A stretch of 64,000 bases of DNA from an uncultured Microbulbifer sp. GTDB taxonomy: Bacteria; Pseudomonadota; Gammaproteobacteria; Pseudomonadales; Cellvibrionaceae. How positions within the stretch are numbered: position 1 is the stretch's first letter; every line of letters begins with the position of its first letter. The stretch spans positions 1 through 64,000 of the forward strand of contig NZ_CANNGQ010000003.1 in NCBI RefSeq assembly GCF_947504145.1, written 5' to 3'. The notes beneath the pieces are model-generated. The model was given only the letters and a program-made list of their open reading frames with translations, did no database searches and was not told the DNA's origin. Made by a program: the position numbers and the translations under genes. This document shows positions 1-7,731 of the stretch, piece by piece.

Positions 1-80
1 CCTTTTGTGTTACTCGCTGTCGCTCAAACATTAACACAAAAGATGCTCCGCGCTGGCTGCGCCTGCGCTGGGCGTTATGC
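1..80 (+). repeat. attC site, right part only (family B)
   Basis: This is the 3' part of an integron attC site cut by the window edge. It ends in the core GTTATGC at 74-80. The internal sequence (cacctttt-type stem, tactcgctgtcgctc) matches the family-B attC sites at 4649, 6609 and 7603. It shows that the cassette array continues to the left of the window. Confidence 0.9.
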
Positions 81-107
81 ATCAAATATCCACGGAAGGG
101 GATAATC

Positions 108-458
108 ATGAAAATTTTATTTAGTTGTATTTTGATTTCTTTGGCGTTGACGGCGTGCTCATCGAAAGAGAATTCAACCCAAGCTTCCGGGTCGGTTGGA
201 AAATTTCCAAAATTGCCAACCAGTAGTACTGAATATACGACATTGCAAGGAGTTATGTCTTTCTGGATGTATGAAGGCGCTGCAGGTTGTTATGGGACAA
301 TTACTGATGGTCTATCCGAGGTTAACCTTTGGGTAAGTGAAGATTCGTGTGTAGAAGTTAATTACAGCGAAAACGAAGCCGCGTCGGTAGAAGTAACGTT
401 TATCTCTGAAAATCAATATGGCCCAGGAAAAACCTACACAATAACCAGTTTCAAATAA
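108..458 (+). CDS. cassette-borne small lipoprotein, unknown function
   Basis: 116 aa. The N-terminus is a short signal peptide ending in a lipobox (LTAC, Cys17), so the mature protein is probably an outer- or inner-membrane lipoprotein of about 100 residues. The start ATG follows a good ribosome-binding site (ggaagggg, 6 bp gap). The stop lies two bases before the downstream attC, as is typical of a gene cassette. I do not recognise the mature domain; it holds two cysteines that could pair. Function unknown. Confidence 0.85.
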   Translation: MKILFSCILISLALTACSSKENSTQASGSVGKFPKLPTSSTEYTTLQGVMSFWMYEGAAGCYGTITDGLSEVNLWVSEDSCVEVNYSENEAASVEVTFISENQYGPGKTYTITSFK

Positions 459-459
459 T

Positions 460-603
460 GCATAACAAGGCGAGGCAATTCGTTCCGGCCCTGCGGGCCT
501 CCACCGGACAGCTTACTTTGTGCACTTTATGCGCAAGTCGCTTCGCTCCTATTTTTGCGCATAAAGCGCCCAAAGTAATCTGCCGCTGCTCGCGGCGTTA
601 ATG
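460..603 (+). repeat. attC site (family A', 144 bp)
   Basis: It is bounded by inverse cores GCATAAC (460-466) and GTTAATG (597-603), with a long imperfect palindrome between them. It is closely related to the site at 8167-8310 (both carry ttccggccctgcgggcctccaccgg). Confidence 0.93.
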
Positions 604-915
604 TTCAGGTTCATCATGCCGCCGCCTAAACGTTGTAGCGTGCCCGATGAGCGATTTGGCGGCTGCTAGCGCTGTAGAAACAGTGTCGCTAGCAGGCATT
701 GACGGTTGATTCTAAGAGGCTGCAGTGGGTTCCTTTCGTTAAAGTTAGCACTGGCGGCGGAAGAAATTGAGTGGGGTTTTCCTTTTGGGCGTGTAAGCCG
801 CTCCAGGGAAAGCGTGGCATGGTACAGCCAGTCGTGCCGCTCGAAGTATGTTAGTAATTCGGGGCGTTGGGTTTCGTGGTCTTGTTCAGTATTAAATTGC
901 TTTCAAGCCGTCAAA
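604..915 (+). other. integron cassette without a convincing gene
   Basis: This 312-bp cassette body is GC-richer than its neighbours and has no ATG-started ORF with a ribosome-binding site. The only open frame runs from a TTG at 706 to a TAA at 921 inside the next attC. It encodes a low-complexity 71-aa peptide that I cannot support. A strong hairpin sits at 663-695 (CTGCTAGCG/CGCTAGCAG arms with an inner CTGT/ACAG stem). The cassette could carry a promoter, an RNA or a regulatory signal; which one cannot be decided from sequence alone. Confidence 0.6.
663..695. other. strong hairpin inside gene-less cassette
   Basis: A perfect 9-bp inverted repeat, CTGCTAGCG (663-671) and CGCTAGCAG (687-695), encloses a further CTGT-agaa-ACAG stem. 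It is not part of an attC and has no U-tract that would make it a terminator. Confidence 0.6.
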
Positions 916-1059
916 CATTAACAAGGCCGGGCAGTTTGCTCCGGGCCTTCGGCCCTCCGCGGGACAGCTTACCTTGTGCACGTTTAGCGCAGGTCGCTTC
1001 GCTCCCATTTTTGCGCAAAACGCGCACAAGGTAAGCTGCCCCTGCCGGCGGCGTTATAA
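916..1059 (+). repeat. attC site (family A, 144 bp)
   Basis: Cores cattaac (916-922) and GTTATAA (1053-1059). Family A is marked by ggccgggcagtttgctccgg and ctgcccctgccggcggcgtt. Confidence 0.93.
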
Positions 1060-1073
1060 ATCGAATCAAGGTT

Positions 1074-1280
1074 ATGAGTAAAAATACAGGTAATATTTAC
1101 GCACTTTACGTTTGCTTCGGTATTTCTATAGGACTAGTTTTGGGGGTTCTGGGAGGTATGGCGTTCGGGCTTTACGTTGAAAATATAGGAGTCGGAATAG
1201 GTTGCGGTGTAGCAATTGGTGGCGGGTTAGGGACAACCATCGGTTCGCTCCTAGGTATGTTTAAAAGCAGGTCAAATTAG
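1074..1280 (+). CDS. small glycine-rich membrane protein (cassette)
   Basis: 68 aa. It has two predicted membrane spans, roughly residues 9-32 and 37-62, rich in Gly with GxxxG-like spacing, and a short basic tail (KSRSN). This pattern resembles small glycine-zipper-type membrane proteins, but I cannot assign a family. The ATG at 1074 follows an aag-g stretch about 15 bp after the preceding attC. The stop is 15 bp before the next attC. Function unknown. Confidence 0.75.
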   Translation: MSKNTGNIYALYVCFGISIGLVLGVLGGMAFGLYVENIGVGIGCGVAIGGGLGTTIGSLLGMFKSRSN

Positions 1281-1294
1281 CCAGGAGCAGAGAT

Positions 1295-1437
1295 TTATAA
1301 CAAGGCCAGGCAGTTTGCTCCGGGCCTTCGGCCCTCCGCGGGACAGCTTACCTTGTGCACGTTTTGCGCGGTCGCTTCGCTCCCATTTTCGCGCAAAACG
1401 CGCACAAGGTAAGCTGCCCCTGCTGGCGGCGTTAAGC
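1295..1437 (+). repeat. attC site (family A, 143 bp)
   Basis: Cores ttataac (1295-1301) and GTTAAGC (1431-1437). Nearly identical to the site at 916 apart from a one-base difference in the inner stem. Confidence 0.93.
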
Positions 1438-1453
1438 GGCAGTAAGAGTCAAG

Positions 1454-1945
1454 ATGATAAGGCAAGCTGAAAAATCGGATGCGGCTAAGATTGCTGAAAT
1501 CTATAACTACTACGTGTTGAATACATGCATCACGTTTGAAGTGGAACCGGTAACAGAAGAGGAAATGACCGTTCGTATATTGGAGTGCCAAGAGAATGGT
1601 CTGCCGTGGCTTGTCGCGGAGTATGAAGGTGAAGTTGTCGGTTACTCTTACGCAAGTAAGTGGAAGGGCCGTTGTGCTTATCGGCATTCTGTTGAAGCTA
1701 CGGTATATCTAGATCGAACTGCTGTATCTAAAGGGTGGGGTTCAAAACTGTATTCAGATCTATTTTCAAAATTAGCTAAAAGTGGCGTGCATGCGGTAAT
1801 CTCGGGTATCGCATTACCAAATGATGCCAGTGTTTCATTGCATGAAAAATTTGGAATGGAGAAAGTAGCTCATTTTAAAGAGGTCGGGCGTAAGTTTGAT
1901 AATTGGGTGGACGTTGGCTACTGGCAGTGCCTGGTCCGCGCTTAA
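1454..1945 (+). CDS. GNAT N-acetyltransferase, phosphinothricin-acetyltransferase-like
   Basis: 163 aa, full length for the Pat/Bar-type GNAT subfamily. The N-terminus (MIRQAEKSDAAKIAEIYNYYV) matches the usual beta1-alpha1 start. The middle has the conserved pattern PWLVAEYEGEVVGYSYASKW, and the acetyl-CoA loop lies around residues 95-105 (VSKGWGSKLYSD). A Gly-Phe-Gly-Met-type strand (HEKFGMEKVAHFKEVGRKF) follows. Known relatives acetylate amino groups of small molecules such as phosphinothricin or methionine sulfoximine; the substrate here is unknown. The stop overlaps the downstream attC (cgcTTAAC), as expected for a mobile cassette. Confidence 0.9.
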   Translation: MIRQAEKSDAAKIAEIYNYYVLNTCITFEVEPVTEEEMTVRILECQENGLPWLVAEYEGEVVGYSYASKWKGRCAYRHSVEATVYLDRTAVSKGWGSKLYSDLFSKLAKSGVHAVISGIALPNDASVSLHEKFGMEKVAHFKEVGRKFDNWVDVGYWQCLVRA

Positions 1946-2056
1946 CAAGGTGCTGCAGCTGACGTCTTACTTTATGCACGTTTCGCGCAGTCGCTACGCT
2001 CCTATTTTCGCGCAAAACGCGCACAAAGTAAGCCGCCGCTGAGCACGGCGTTATGT
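1940..2056 (+). repeat. attC site (family C, 117 bp)
   Basis: Cores GCTTAAC (1940-1946) and GTTATGT (2050-2056). Family C is marked by aaggtgctgcagc-gacgtcttac near the left and gagcacggcgtt at the right. Confidence 0.92.
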
Positions 2057-2077
2057 AATCGCAAGAGTCAAGGAACG

Positions 2078-2488
2078 ATGAGAAAAAACAAAATCAGGAT
2101 GCTAGTTTTATGGTTTGTAATCGTAATTGCGTATTGCACATTCGCTTTACTCACAGAGTATGATTTTAAGCTGCTGGATCTGAGTGCTATTACCAATATC
2201 TTCTTGTTGATTGTTCTATTTAAAGAGAATGGCCCGCAGAGGGTGGAAGATCCGATTAATTTTGTAAAATTTTCAGATGGAAAGATCGAATTTTCTGAGG
2301 TGTCAATTCCTGTTGATAAGATCAACAAAATAGCCTTAGAAATTGTTGAAAAAGATTGCTATTTTACTCTTCCTTACAATCAAATTGAGCCAGGTAAATT
2401 TCCTAGTTTCGTATTCCCTTCCAAGAAATTGGAGGAGTTCAAAAACTACATTATCGCTGGCCTCGGACCAGTGGAAATAATTGCATAA
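2078..2488 (+). CDS. membrane-anchored protein of unknown function (cassette)
   Basis: 136 aa. Two hydrophobic segments (about residues 8-25 and 33-47) are followed by a soluble C-terminal domain of about 85 residues (from VEDPINFVKF) that probably faces the cytoplasm. It resembles small PH-like membrane-anchored domains in layout only; no family is recognised. ATG 2078 is preceded by caaggaacg as ribosome-binding site. The stop is inside the next attC core. Confidence 0.75.
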   Translation: MRKNKIRMLVLWFVIVIAYCTFALLTEYDFKLLDLSAITNIFLLIVLFKENGPQRVEDPINFVKFSDGKIEFSEVSIPVDKINKIALEIVEKDCYFTLPYNQIEPGKFPSFVFPSKKLEEFKNYIIAGLGPVEIIA

Positions 2489-2528
2489 CAATCAGCGGCA
2501 GAGCGACAGCCAACGCTGGGCGTTATGC
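2483..2528 (+). repeat. shortened attC site (family B, 46 bp)
   Basis: Cores GCATAAC (2483-2489) and GTTATGC (2522-2528). The left arm agcggcagagcgacagccaacgct joins directly to gggcgtta, so about 74 bp of the central arm present in full family-B sites are missing. Confidence 0.88.
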
Positions 2529-2944
2529 GCTTAAGGCAGATGAATTTGAGATTTATAATTAACTACTTTGAGAGAAAATATAAGGAACGTGCAGAGCGCG
2601 ATAAGGTAATTAGGCTGATCTCAAAATGGGTGAAGTTTCAAAATGAGTTTCCAAAGGATGTAAAATCCCTCACGAAATTCAGTGGTGTAAATGAAAATAT
2701 CTATGAATTAATTTTGCATAATGATGATACGACTCCTATCGATTACGTCATGTTTGTTTTAGAAGGGTGTTTTGAGATGGAGGTTGATTCTGCCTCACAG
2801 AAAGCTTTAACTGCATGTAACGAAGGCAGTTGTGTGATTGCAAATAAACTCGATAAAAATTCTGCTGAATACTTAGCTATCTATCTTAAGGGGCATGCTA
2901 ATTCTAGAGGGTACCCATTGATTTGGGAGGCAAAATACACATAA
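2525..2944 (+). CDS. cassette protein of unknown function
   Basis: Up to 139 aa. The first ATG (2525) lies inside the attC core and has no ribosome-binding site. The ATG at 2540 (MNLRF...) is preceded by taaggcag and is a more credible start, giving 134 aa. The protein is soluble, with a charged, helical N-terminal third (basic, residues 1-50) and a mixed alpha/beta remainder. No signal peptide and no recognised motif. The stop overlaps the next attC. Confidence 0.7.
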   Translation: MRLRQMNLRFIINYFERKYKERAERDKVIRLISKWVKFQNEFPKDVKSLTKFSGVNENIYELILHNDDTTPIDYVMFVLEGCFEMEVDSASQKALTACNEGSCVIANKLDKNSAEYLAIYLKGHANSRGYPLIWEAKYT

Positions 2945-3055
2945 CAAGGTGCTGCAGCCGACGTCTTACTTTGCGCATTTTTTACGCGGTCGCTGCGCTC
3001 CTAGTTTCGCGCAAAAAACACACAAAGTAAGCCGCTGCTGAGCACGACGTTAAGC
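2939..3055 (+). repeat. attC site (family C, 117 bp)
   Basis: Cores acataac (2939-2945) and GTTAAGC (3049-3055); same family and length as 1940-2056. Confidence 0.92.
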
Positions 3056-3068
3056 ATAAGAAACAATA

Positions 3069-3509
3069 ATGAAGAAAAATCTCCTTTACGTAATAGCAAT
3101 ATCATCTGTATTTTTTCTATACAACTTCGTCGTCAGCTATGGCTGGCAGCTGGTGACCCCGTATGACGTATTCCGGCCTTGGGTAAAATCTACATTTCCT
3201 CCTGAAAGTTATCCTTTTGCGTACAACGCCATTAACTTGGCGTACATATTCATATTGAGTGTGATTTTTGCTCTACCTGCGGGTATCGCGCTTCGCTGGC
3301 TACTACCGGCTAATTCGTGGAAGCTGATCATTCCGGCAGTTCTAATTTTCTTTCTGATTGAGTACCGTGAATCCATTATTGATGGAGGGCAATTCATCAG
3401 CTACGCATCTAACCCGCGTACGTTTGTATACATGATTTTTGCCTTGGCTATGTATCCGGTGGCTTATCTAGTGGTCGCAAAAGTCCCAGGGCTCCGCAGC
3501 AATGCTTAA
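3069..3509 (+). CDS. polytopic membrane protein, unknown function (cassette)
   Basis: 146 aa with about four membrane spans (roughly residues 4-24, 55-75, 85-104 and 118-138). The loop after span 1 is proline- and aromatic-rich (TPYDVFRPWVKSTFPPES). ATG 3069 is 13 bp after the previous attC, with aacaat upstream, so the ribosome-binding site is weak. The stop overlaps the next attC core. No family recognised. Confidence 0.75.
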   Translation: MKKNLLYVIAISSVFFLYNFVVSYGWQLVTPYDVFRPWVKSTFPPESYPFAYNAINLAYIFILSVIFALPAGIALRWLLPANSWKLIIPAVLIFFLIEYRESIIDGGQFISYASNPRTFVYMIFALAMYPVAYLVVAKVPGLRSNA

Positions 3510-3647
3510 CAAAGCCGGGCAGTTTGCTCCGGGCCTTCGGCCCTCCGCGGGACAGCTTACCTTATGCACATTTTGCGCAGGTCGCTGCGCTCCCATTTTT
3601 GCGCAAAACGCGCACAAGGCAAGCTGCCCCTGCCGGCGGCGTTAGAA
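3504..3647 (+). repeat. attC site (family A, 144 bp)
   Basis: Cores GCTTAAC (3504-3510) and GTTAGAA (3641-3647). Internal sequence as in family A. Confidence 0.93.
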
Positions 3648-3664
3648 ATCGTAGTCGTCAAAGA

Positions 3665-4171
3665 ATGAAAATTTATCAACCCGCGAAAAATTCGATTCCA
3701 AAGTTTTTGGGAGTATTTGCAATTCTGTTCGGAGGCGGGGGCTTCCTACTTCCTGGCATCACATCGGGAAGTGCAGGATTTTTGATTGCCGGGTTACTAA
3801 TCACAGCAATTGGCGTGATCACATTTTTTGGCAAGGTTGAAAGATTCATCGATACAGAAAAACGCGCTGTCGTAAACTTTAAAAAATGGCTCTTCATAGA
3901 GTCGGAAACGCAGATTTCTTTGAGCTTATATAAGTATGTAAGAGTAATCGAGAATTCTGATGGTCCTTCCACTGATGATCGATCACGCAGATTCTATGAG
4001 GTCAACTTGGTTGGAAAGAATACAACCAATGATTATTCTGGCGGTTTTGATATTAATATGTTGCTGGCCAAGTATCCAAGGTCTAGTACTGGGAAGAGCG
4101 AAGCCATGAGCTTCGCTGAGAGGGTGGCCCGCGACGTAGGCCTACCACTCCACGCTGACAAAAATTTCTAA
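3665..4171 (+). CDS. membrane protein of unknown function (cassette)
   Basis: 168 aa from the ATG at 3665. An open frame continues upstream to 3524, but it runs through the attC palindrome and is not a credible N-terminus. Two membrane spans (about residues 13-31 and 37-55) with glycine-rich turns precede a soluble domain of about 110 residues that begins KVERFIDTEKRAVVNFKKW. This layout is like other small membrane proteins with a PH-like cytoplasmic domain. No family assigned. Confidence 0.75.
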   Translation: MKIYQPAKNSIPKFLGVFAILFGGGGFLLPGITSGSAGFLIAGLLITAIGVITFFGKVERFIDTEKRAVVNFKKWLFIESETQISLSLYKYVRVIENSDGPSTDDRSRRFYEVNLVGKNTTNDYSGGFDINMLLAKYPRSSTGKSEAMSFAERVARDVGLPLHADKNF

Positions 4172-4282
4172 CAATGCAATGCAGCCGACGTCTTACTTTG
4201 TGCGTTTTTTGCACGGTCGCTACGCTCCTATTTTCGTGCAAAAAGCACACAAAATAAGCCGCGGCTGATCGCGGCGTTAGCA
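4166..4282 (+). repeat. attC site (family C, 117 bp)
   Basis: Cores ttctaac (4166-4172) and GTTAGCA (4276-4282). Internal gcagccgacgtcttac as in the other two family-C sites. Confidence 0.92.
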
Positions 4283-4291
4283 GTCTTAGCC

Positions 4292-4654
4292 ATGAAACTA
4301 GAAATTGATAACTATTGGGAGCTTCTATCTCTCCATAAAAGCATGATGGCCGTAAAATTTGATAAAAATTCATGCTTGAAGGAGGCTCAGGGTAGTCCTT
4401 ATACGGGTAGCTTGGCGTTCAAAATCTTTGATTTATTGCTTGAAAACTGCAATGAAAAACAACGTCAAGAATGGTTGGAGTGGCAATTGGCAGATGAGAG
4501 CCGCCTCGAAACTCAATTACTAAGGAAGCACATTGCAGATTCGGATTGGTGGGCAAGCTCAAATATAGAGCAAAGGGAAAGCTTTGTTCGCGATTTCATG
4601 GCGCCCCTAACTCTTGAGCAGCAGCTCTTTCATGAGGTAACGACCAACTGCTAA
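4292..4654 (+). CDS. soluble cassette protein of unknown function
   Basis: 120 aa, predicted mostly helical, Trp-rich (WELL, WLEWQ, DWWASS) and acidic. No signal peptide or membrane span. The ATG is 9 bp after the preceding attC, so a ribosome-binding site would have to lie within the attC end. The stop (TAA) is part of the next attC core. Family not recognised. Confidence 0.7.
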   Translation: MKLEIDNYWELLSLHKSMMAVKFDKNSCLKEAQGSPYTGSLAFKIFDLLLENCNEKQRQEWLEWQLADESRLETQLLRKHIADSDWWASSNIEQRESFVRDFMAPLTLEQQLFHEVTTNC

Positions 4655-4768
4655 CAAGCAGCGGCAGAGCGACAGCCAACGCTACGCACCTTTTGCGTTA
4701 CTCGCTGTCGCTCAAACATTAACACAAAAGGCGCTCCGCGCTGGCTGCGCCTGCGCTGGGCGTTAACT
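4649..4768 (+). repeat. attC site (family B, 120 bp)
   Basis: Cores tgctaac (4649-4655) and GTTAACT (4762-4768). This is a full-length family-B site and serves as reference for the deleted versions at 2483, 5193 and 10433. Confidence 0.93.
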
Positions 4769-4781
4769 GCTCAAGGAACTT

Positions 4782-5198
4782 ATGAGCATCGAATATAAAA
4801 TCAATGAATCAGTGACCGTCGATCAATTTGTGAAGCTATTGAGAGATTCGACACTCGGAGAACGCCGGCCTATTGATGATCGGGGTTGCATCGAAGGTAT
4901 GATTTCAAATAGCAATCTCACCGTAAGTGCTTGGCATGATGGACAGCTTGTGGGTTTTTCCAGATGTGTTACAGATTTTCATTATGCCTGCTACTTATCT
5001 GACCTAGCTGTCAGTTTGCAGTATCAAAATTCTGGCATCGGTAAGCAGCTCCAAGTTCTTACACAAGCGCAACTTGGACCAAAATGTAAACTTATACTCA
5101 TTGCTGCTCCAGCAGCCAATCAGTATTACGAGCATATTGGGTTTAGCCACAACCCCCGCTGCTGGGTGCTTGAACGTGAATCGAGTATCAGCAGTTAA
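4782..5198 (+). CDS. GNAT family N-acetyltransferase (cassette)
   Basis: 138 aa, the usual length of a single-domain GNAT. The core pattern LVGFSRCVTDFHYACYLSDLAVSLQYQNSGIGKQL shows the beta4 strand, the acetyl-CoA pyrophosphate loop (Q-x-x-G-I-G, about residues 81-87) and following helix. The C-terminal ANQYYEHIGFSHNP is the usual beta6-beta7 ending. The substrate is not predictable. This is a second GNAT in the array and is not closely related to the one at 1454. Confidence 0.88.
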   Translation: MSIEYKINESVTVDQFVKLLRDSTLGERRPIDDRGCIEGMISNSNLTVSAWHDGQLVGFSRCVTDFHYACYLSDLAVSLQYQNSGIGKQLQVLTQAQLGPKCKLILIAAPAANQYYEHIGFSHNPRCWVLERESSISS

Positions 5199-5260
5199 CA
5201 AACAGCGGCAGAGCGACAGCCAACGCTCCGCGCTGGCTGCGCCTGCGCTGGGCGTTATGT
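5193..5260 (+). repeat. shortened attC site (family B, 68 bp)
   Basis: Cores agttaac (5193-5199) and GTTATGT (5254-5260). It lacks about 52 bp of the central stem of full family-B sites but keeps ccgcgctggctgcgcctgcgctgggcgtt on the right. Confidence 0.9.
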
Positions 5261-5276
5261 GCTGTAGATCAAAGTA

Positions 5277-5516
5277 ATGGCAAATTTGAGAGAAAGAATA
5301 AATCGAGATGATGGTGAGTTTTTCCAAGTAGGAAATCATGCCTTGAATACACTGGAGATCATAGGGTTTGTTTTTCTTATCTTGGCAGTGCTTATCTATC
5401 TTGCCGTGACAAAGGCTGATTTTCAGCATGCATGGCTGGGGTGGGTGTTCTGCGTTTTGGGTTTTGTTATCGTAACTCTCGGGGTTGCTCAGAATGAACG
5501 CACGAAATGCACATAA
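5277..5516 (+). CDS. small two-span membrane protein (cassette)
   Basis: 79 aa. A charged N-terminal segment of about 25 residues is followed by two membrane spans (about residues 27-46 and 51-69) and a short polar tail. ATG 5277 has agtaatg just upstream and no clear ribosome-binding site. The stop overlaps the next attC core. Unknown function. Confidence 0.7.
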   Translation: MANLRERINRDDGEFFQVGNHALNTLEIIGFVFLILAVLIYLAVTKADFQHAWLGWVFCVLGFVIVTLGVAQNERTKCT

Positions 5517-5654
5517 CAATCACGGGCAGTAAAGCTCCGGCCCTTCGGGCCTCCGCGGGACGGCTTACCTTATGCACGTTTTGCGCGGTCGCTACGCTCC
5601 CATTTTCGCGCAAATCGCGCATAAAGTAAGCCGCCCCTGCCGTGGGCGTTAAGA
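5511..5654 (+). repeat. attC site (family D, 144 bp)
   Basis: Cores ACATAAC (5511-5517) and GTTAAGA (5648-5654). Family D is marked by aatcacgggcagtaaagctccgg and ccctgccgtgggcgtt. Confidence 0.93.
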
Positions 5655-5657
5655 CAC

Positions 5658-5939
5658 ATGAAGAAACGAATTGTTATTAGCCTCGTACTTGGGATATTTT
5701 GCACTATCGCGATGATGATTCCTTTCGTCAGTATTCCATTTATTTATGCGGCGCTACCAATACTCAGAAGCGTTCCTGGATTTGATGAAACTGGAGCACA
5801 CATAGAGTATGTTTTTTTGTCAGTAATTCCGCAAAGTGGGCTCGCATGGTTGATGCTGATTTCATACTTCACAGGTATTTGGCTAGTATTTCTCTCTTTA
5901 TTCCAACGCGCGAGTCGAGAGCCTGGAGGAAGGTCTTAA
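5658..5939 (+). CDS. small membrane protein (cassette)
   Basis: 93 aa. It has an N-terminal span (residues about 5-30) and a second near residues 62-83, with a short extracytoplasmic loop between them. The ATG is only 3 bp after the preceding attC, so translation may rely on sequence inside the attC end or on a weak signal. The stop overlaps the next attC. Function unknown. Confidence 0.7.
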   Translation: MKKRIVISLVLGIFCTIAMMIPFVSIPFIYAALPILRSVPGFDETGAHIEYVFLSVIPQSGLAWLMLISYFTGIWLVFLSLFQRASREPGGRS

Positions 5940-6076
5940 CAAACGCAAGCAGGATGCTACGGCCCTTCGGGCCTCCGCGGGACGCCCAACGCTATTCACA
6001 TTTTGTGCGGTCGCTGCGCTCCCAGTTTCGCACAAAATGTGCATAGCATTGGTCGCCCCTGTTGCGGGCGTTATGT
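5934..6076 (+). repeat. attC site (family E, 143 bp)
   Basis: Cores tcttaac (5934-5940) and GTTATGT (6070-6076). Family E is marked by acgcaagcaggatgct-cggcccttcggg and cgcccctgttgcgggcgtt; a deleted relative lies at 9456. Confidence 0.92.
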
Positions 6077-6092
6077 TCAGGAGTAAGAAAAC

Positions 6093-6605
6093 TTGAGTTG
6101 GATTTTTGAAGTCTTCTCAGAAAAATCTGATCAAGCCCGTTTGGTCGCTATTTTAATTTCAGCTGTTGTCGCTGTTATGGTTGTCCTGTTGAATCAATGG
6201 TTTCTTTCAAGAAGGGCCAAAAGAGAACTTTTGATTGAAAAAATCGAAGAAATATTTACGGCTTCAAATGAGTATATAGCATCATGTCGAGAGCTGCTTG
6301 CCGCGCTGAACAACTCGAATAGTCAAGAGGAGTACTATGAGTACCCCGAGGAATCAGTAAATAAGCTGAATGACTCAATAACAAAAATACAAATGATTTG
6401 TGGTCTGTACTTCAATTCTGAAAGTTTTAATGCGGAAGATTTTCGGATATGGAGAATGCCAATACTCGAAATAGCGCACAAGGGTAAGATCTTACCGGAA
6501 GGCGAGACACATATGGCGTATGAGGATTCAAAAATTCACATTCATACAAGCCGAGAAAAACTTGATGACCTTTGTAAATCGCTTATGCGCAGGTACGGGC
6601 ATTGA
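6093..6605 (+). CDS. single-span membrane protein with long helical domain (cassette)
   Basis: 170 aa from a TTG start at 6093, chosen because a clear caggag ribosome-binding site lies about 10 bp upstream and no ATG fits. One membrane span (about residues 17-36) is followed by a basic stop-transfer (SRRAKRELL) and a helical cytoplasmic domain of about 130 residues, probably coiled in part. The layout resembles small regulatory or phage-defence-like membrane proteins in shape only. No family recognised. Confidence 0.72.
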   Translation: MSWIFEVFSEKSDQARLVAILISAVVAVMVVLLNQWFLSRRAKRELLIEKIEEIFTASNEYIASCRELLAALNNSNSQEEYYEYPEESVNKLNDSITKIQMICGLYFNSESFNAEDFRIWRMPILEIAHKGKILPEGETHMAYEDSKIHIHTSREKLDDLCKSLMRRYGH

Positions 6606-6608
6606 AGA

Positions 6609-6728
6609 ACATAACAATCAGCGGCAGAGCGACAGCCAACGCTACGCACCTTTTGTGTTACTCGCTGACGCTCAAACATTAACACAAAATGCGCTCCGTG
6701 CTGGCTGCGCCTGCGCTGGGCGTTATGT
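6609..6728 (+). repeat. attC site (family B, 120 bp)
   Basis: Cores ACATAAC (6609-6615) and GTTATGT (6722-6728). Full-length family-B site. Confidence 0.93.
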
Positions 6729-6749
6729 GCGGGTAACCGAGAAGAGAGT

Positions 6750-7085
6750 ATGAGAACTACAGTTACATTAATTTTATCTTTATTTCTTCAGAATAATGCG
6801 TATGCAGATCTAGACTATAGAATGGTTGGAAAGGTAGATCTTTCAAATCATCAATATATTTCGGTCTTAAAGGATCGAGCAATTTATATCTGTGAAATTA
6901 ATGCAAAAGATTATAATTTCGAGAAAAGAAAGTGTGAAAAGTATGTTAATGATCGATCAGATTCGTGTGTAGGTGAAAATAAATATTCTTTGCCTGAATC
7001 TGTAACGAACAAAGAAAGCGCTAAGAAATTTTCTTTAGATTACCTGCTTTGCGTAACTCCAGCTCCTAGGGTTAAATTAAACTAG
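6750..7085 (+). CDS. secreted/periplasmic cassette protein
   Basis: 111 aa with a typical signal peptide (hydrophobic residues 4-14, likely cleavage after AYA, residue 19). The mature part of about 92 residues is rich in Lys/Asp/Tyr and contains four cysteines, which could form two disulfides in the periplasm. ATG 6750 follows gaagagagt as ribosome-binding site. The codon usage is AT-rich compared with the core genome. No family recognised. Confidence 0.78.
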   Translation: MRTTVTLILSLFLQNNAYADLDYRMVGKVDLSNHQYISVLKDRAIYICEINAKDYNFEKRKCEKYVNDRSDSCVGENKYSLPESVTNKESAKKFSLDYLLCVTPAPRVKLN

Positions 7086-7114
7086 TCGAAGTGTTTTTGC
7101 AGTGTAGCGGTGGC

Positions 7115-7258
7115 ACATAACAAGGCCGGGCAGTTTGCTCCGGGCCTGCGGCCCTCCGCGGGGCAGCTTACCTTGTGCACATTTTGCGCGGGTCGCTGCG
7201 CTCCCATTTTCGCGCAAAACGTGCACAAGGTAAGCTGCCCCTGCCGGCGGCGTTAGTG
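7115..7258 (+). repeat. attC site (family A, 144 bp)
   Basis: Cores ACATAAC (7115-7121) and GTTAGTG (7252-7258). Family-A internal sequence. Confidence 0.93.
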
Positions 7259-7602
7259 TTTTTTACAGCAGTGGCATTTTGGGTTTTGGTTTTCTCGAAA
7301 GTTCAGTGCATTAAACGGTGGTTCCGGCACGCAGTGTGGTAAGAATTAGCAGCGTGAAATCGAGACCCCGCTATTTGGCATCGGCAAGCCGGCTTTTGAA
7401 TATTTGCCGGCATCTCTATTTGTGCCGTGCCGCTTACAGATGTTCGTCGGCTTCGCCCACGGTGGAAAACTTAAGGTCTCTGCCAGTAGTGGCGGCACCG
7501 CACAGAGGTTTTTCCAAGTACAGAAAGGCCTATTCGCGTTCGTTCTGTGCAGTGGTAACATCAAGCCAAGAAGTGCTAAAGCGAGTTGGCAGTGCGCCGA
7601 AA
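7259..7602 (+). other. integron cassette without a convincing gene
   Basis: This 344-bp cassette body has no ATG-started ORF with a ribosome-binding site. A GTG frame from 7318 to 7608 encodes a Ser/Arg/Ala-rich, low-complexity 96-aa peptide that I do not trust. The body is GC-richer and T/G-patterned at its start, and has short inverted repeats such as the ggcaa...ttgcc pair near 7382-7411. It is best described as a non-coding or unknown cassette. Confidence 0.6.
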
Positions 7603-7722
7603 CACTAACAAGCTGCGGCAGAGCGACAGCCAAAACTACGCACCTTTTGTGTTACTCGCTGTCGCTCAAACATTAACACAAAAGGCGCTCCGCGTAGGCT
7701 GCGCCTGCGCAGGGCGTTATAC
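7603..7722 (+). repeat. attC site (family B, 120 bp)
   Basis: Cores cactaac (7603-7609) and GTTATAC (7716-7722). Full-length family-B site with a few substitutions. Confidence 0.92.
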
Positions 7723-7731
7723 GGCACCACT

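Noticed and set aside
706..921. 71-aa ORF in the gene-less cassette
   Set aside because: TTG start without ribosome-binding site, low-complexity product; kept only as an alternative in the cassette entry.
1295..1687. Minus-strand ORFs overlapping cassettes, for example this 130-aa one
   Set aside because: They overlap conserved plus-strand genes and attC sites and have no features of their own.
3524..3664. Extension of cassette ORFs into attC sequence (also 8624-8707 and 9442-9588)
   Set aside because: attC palindromes are open in several frames and give recurring peptides such as LRAFGPPRDS; these are not protein.
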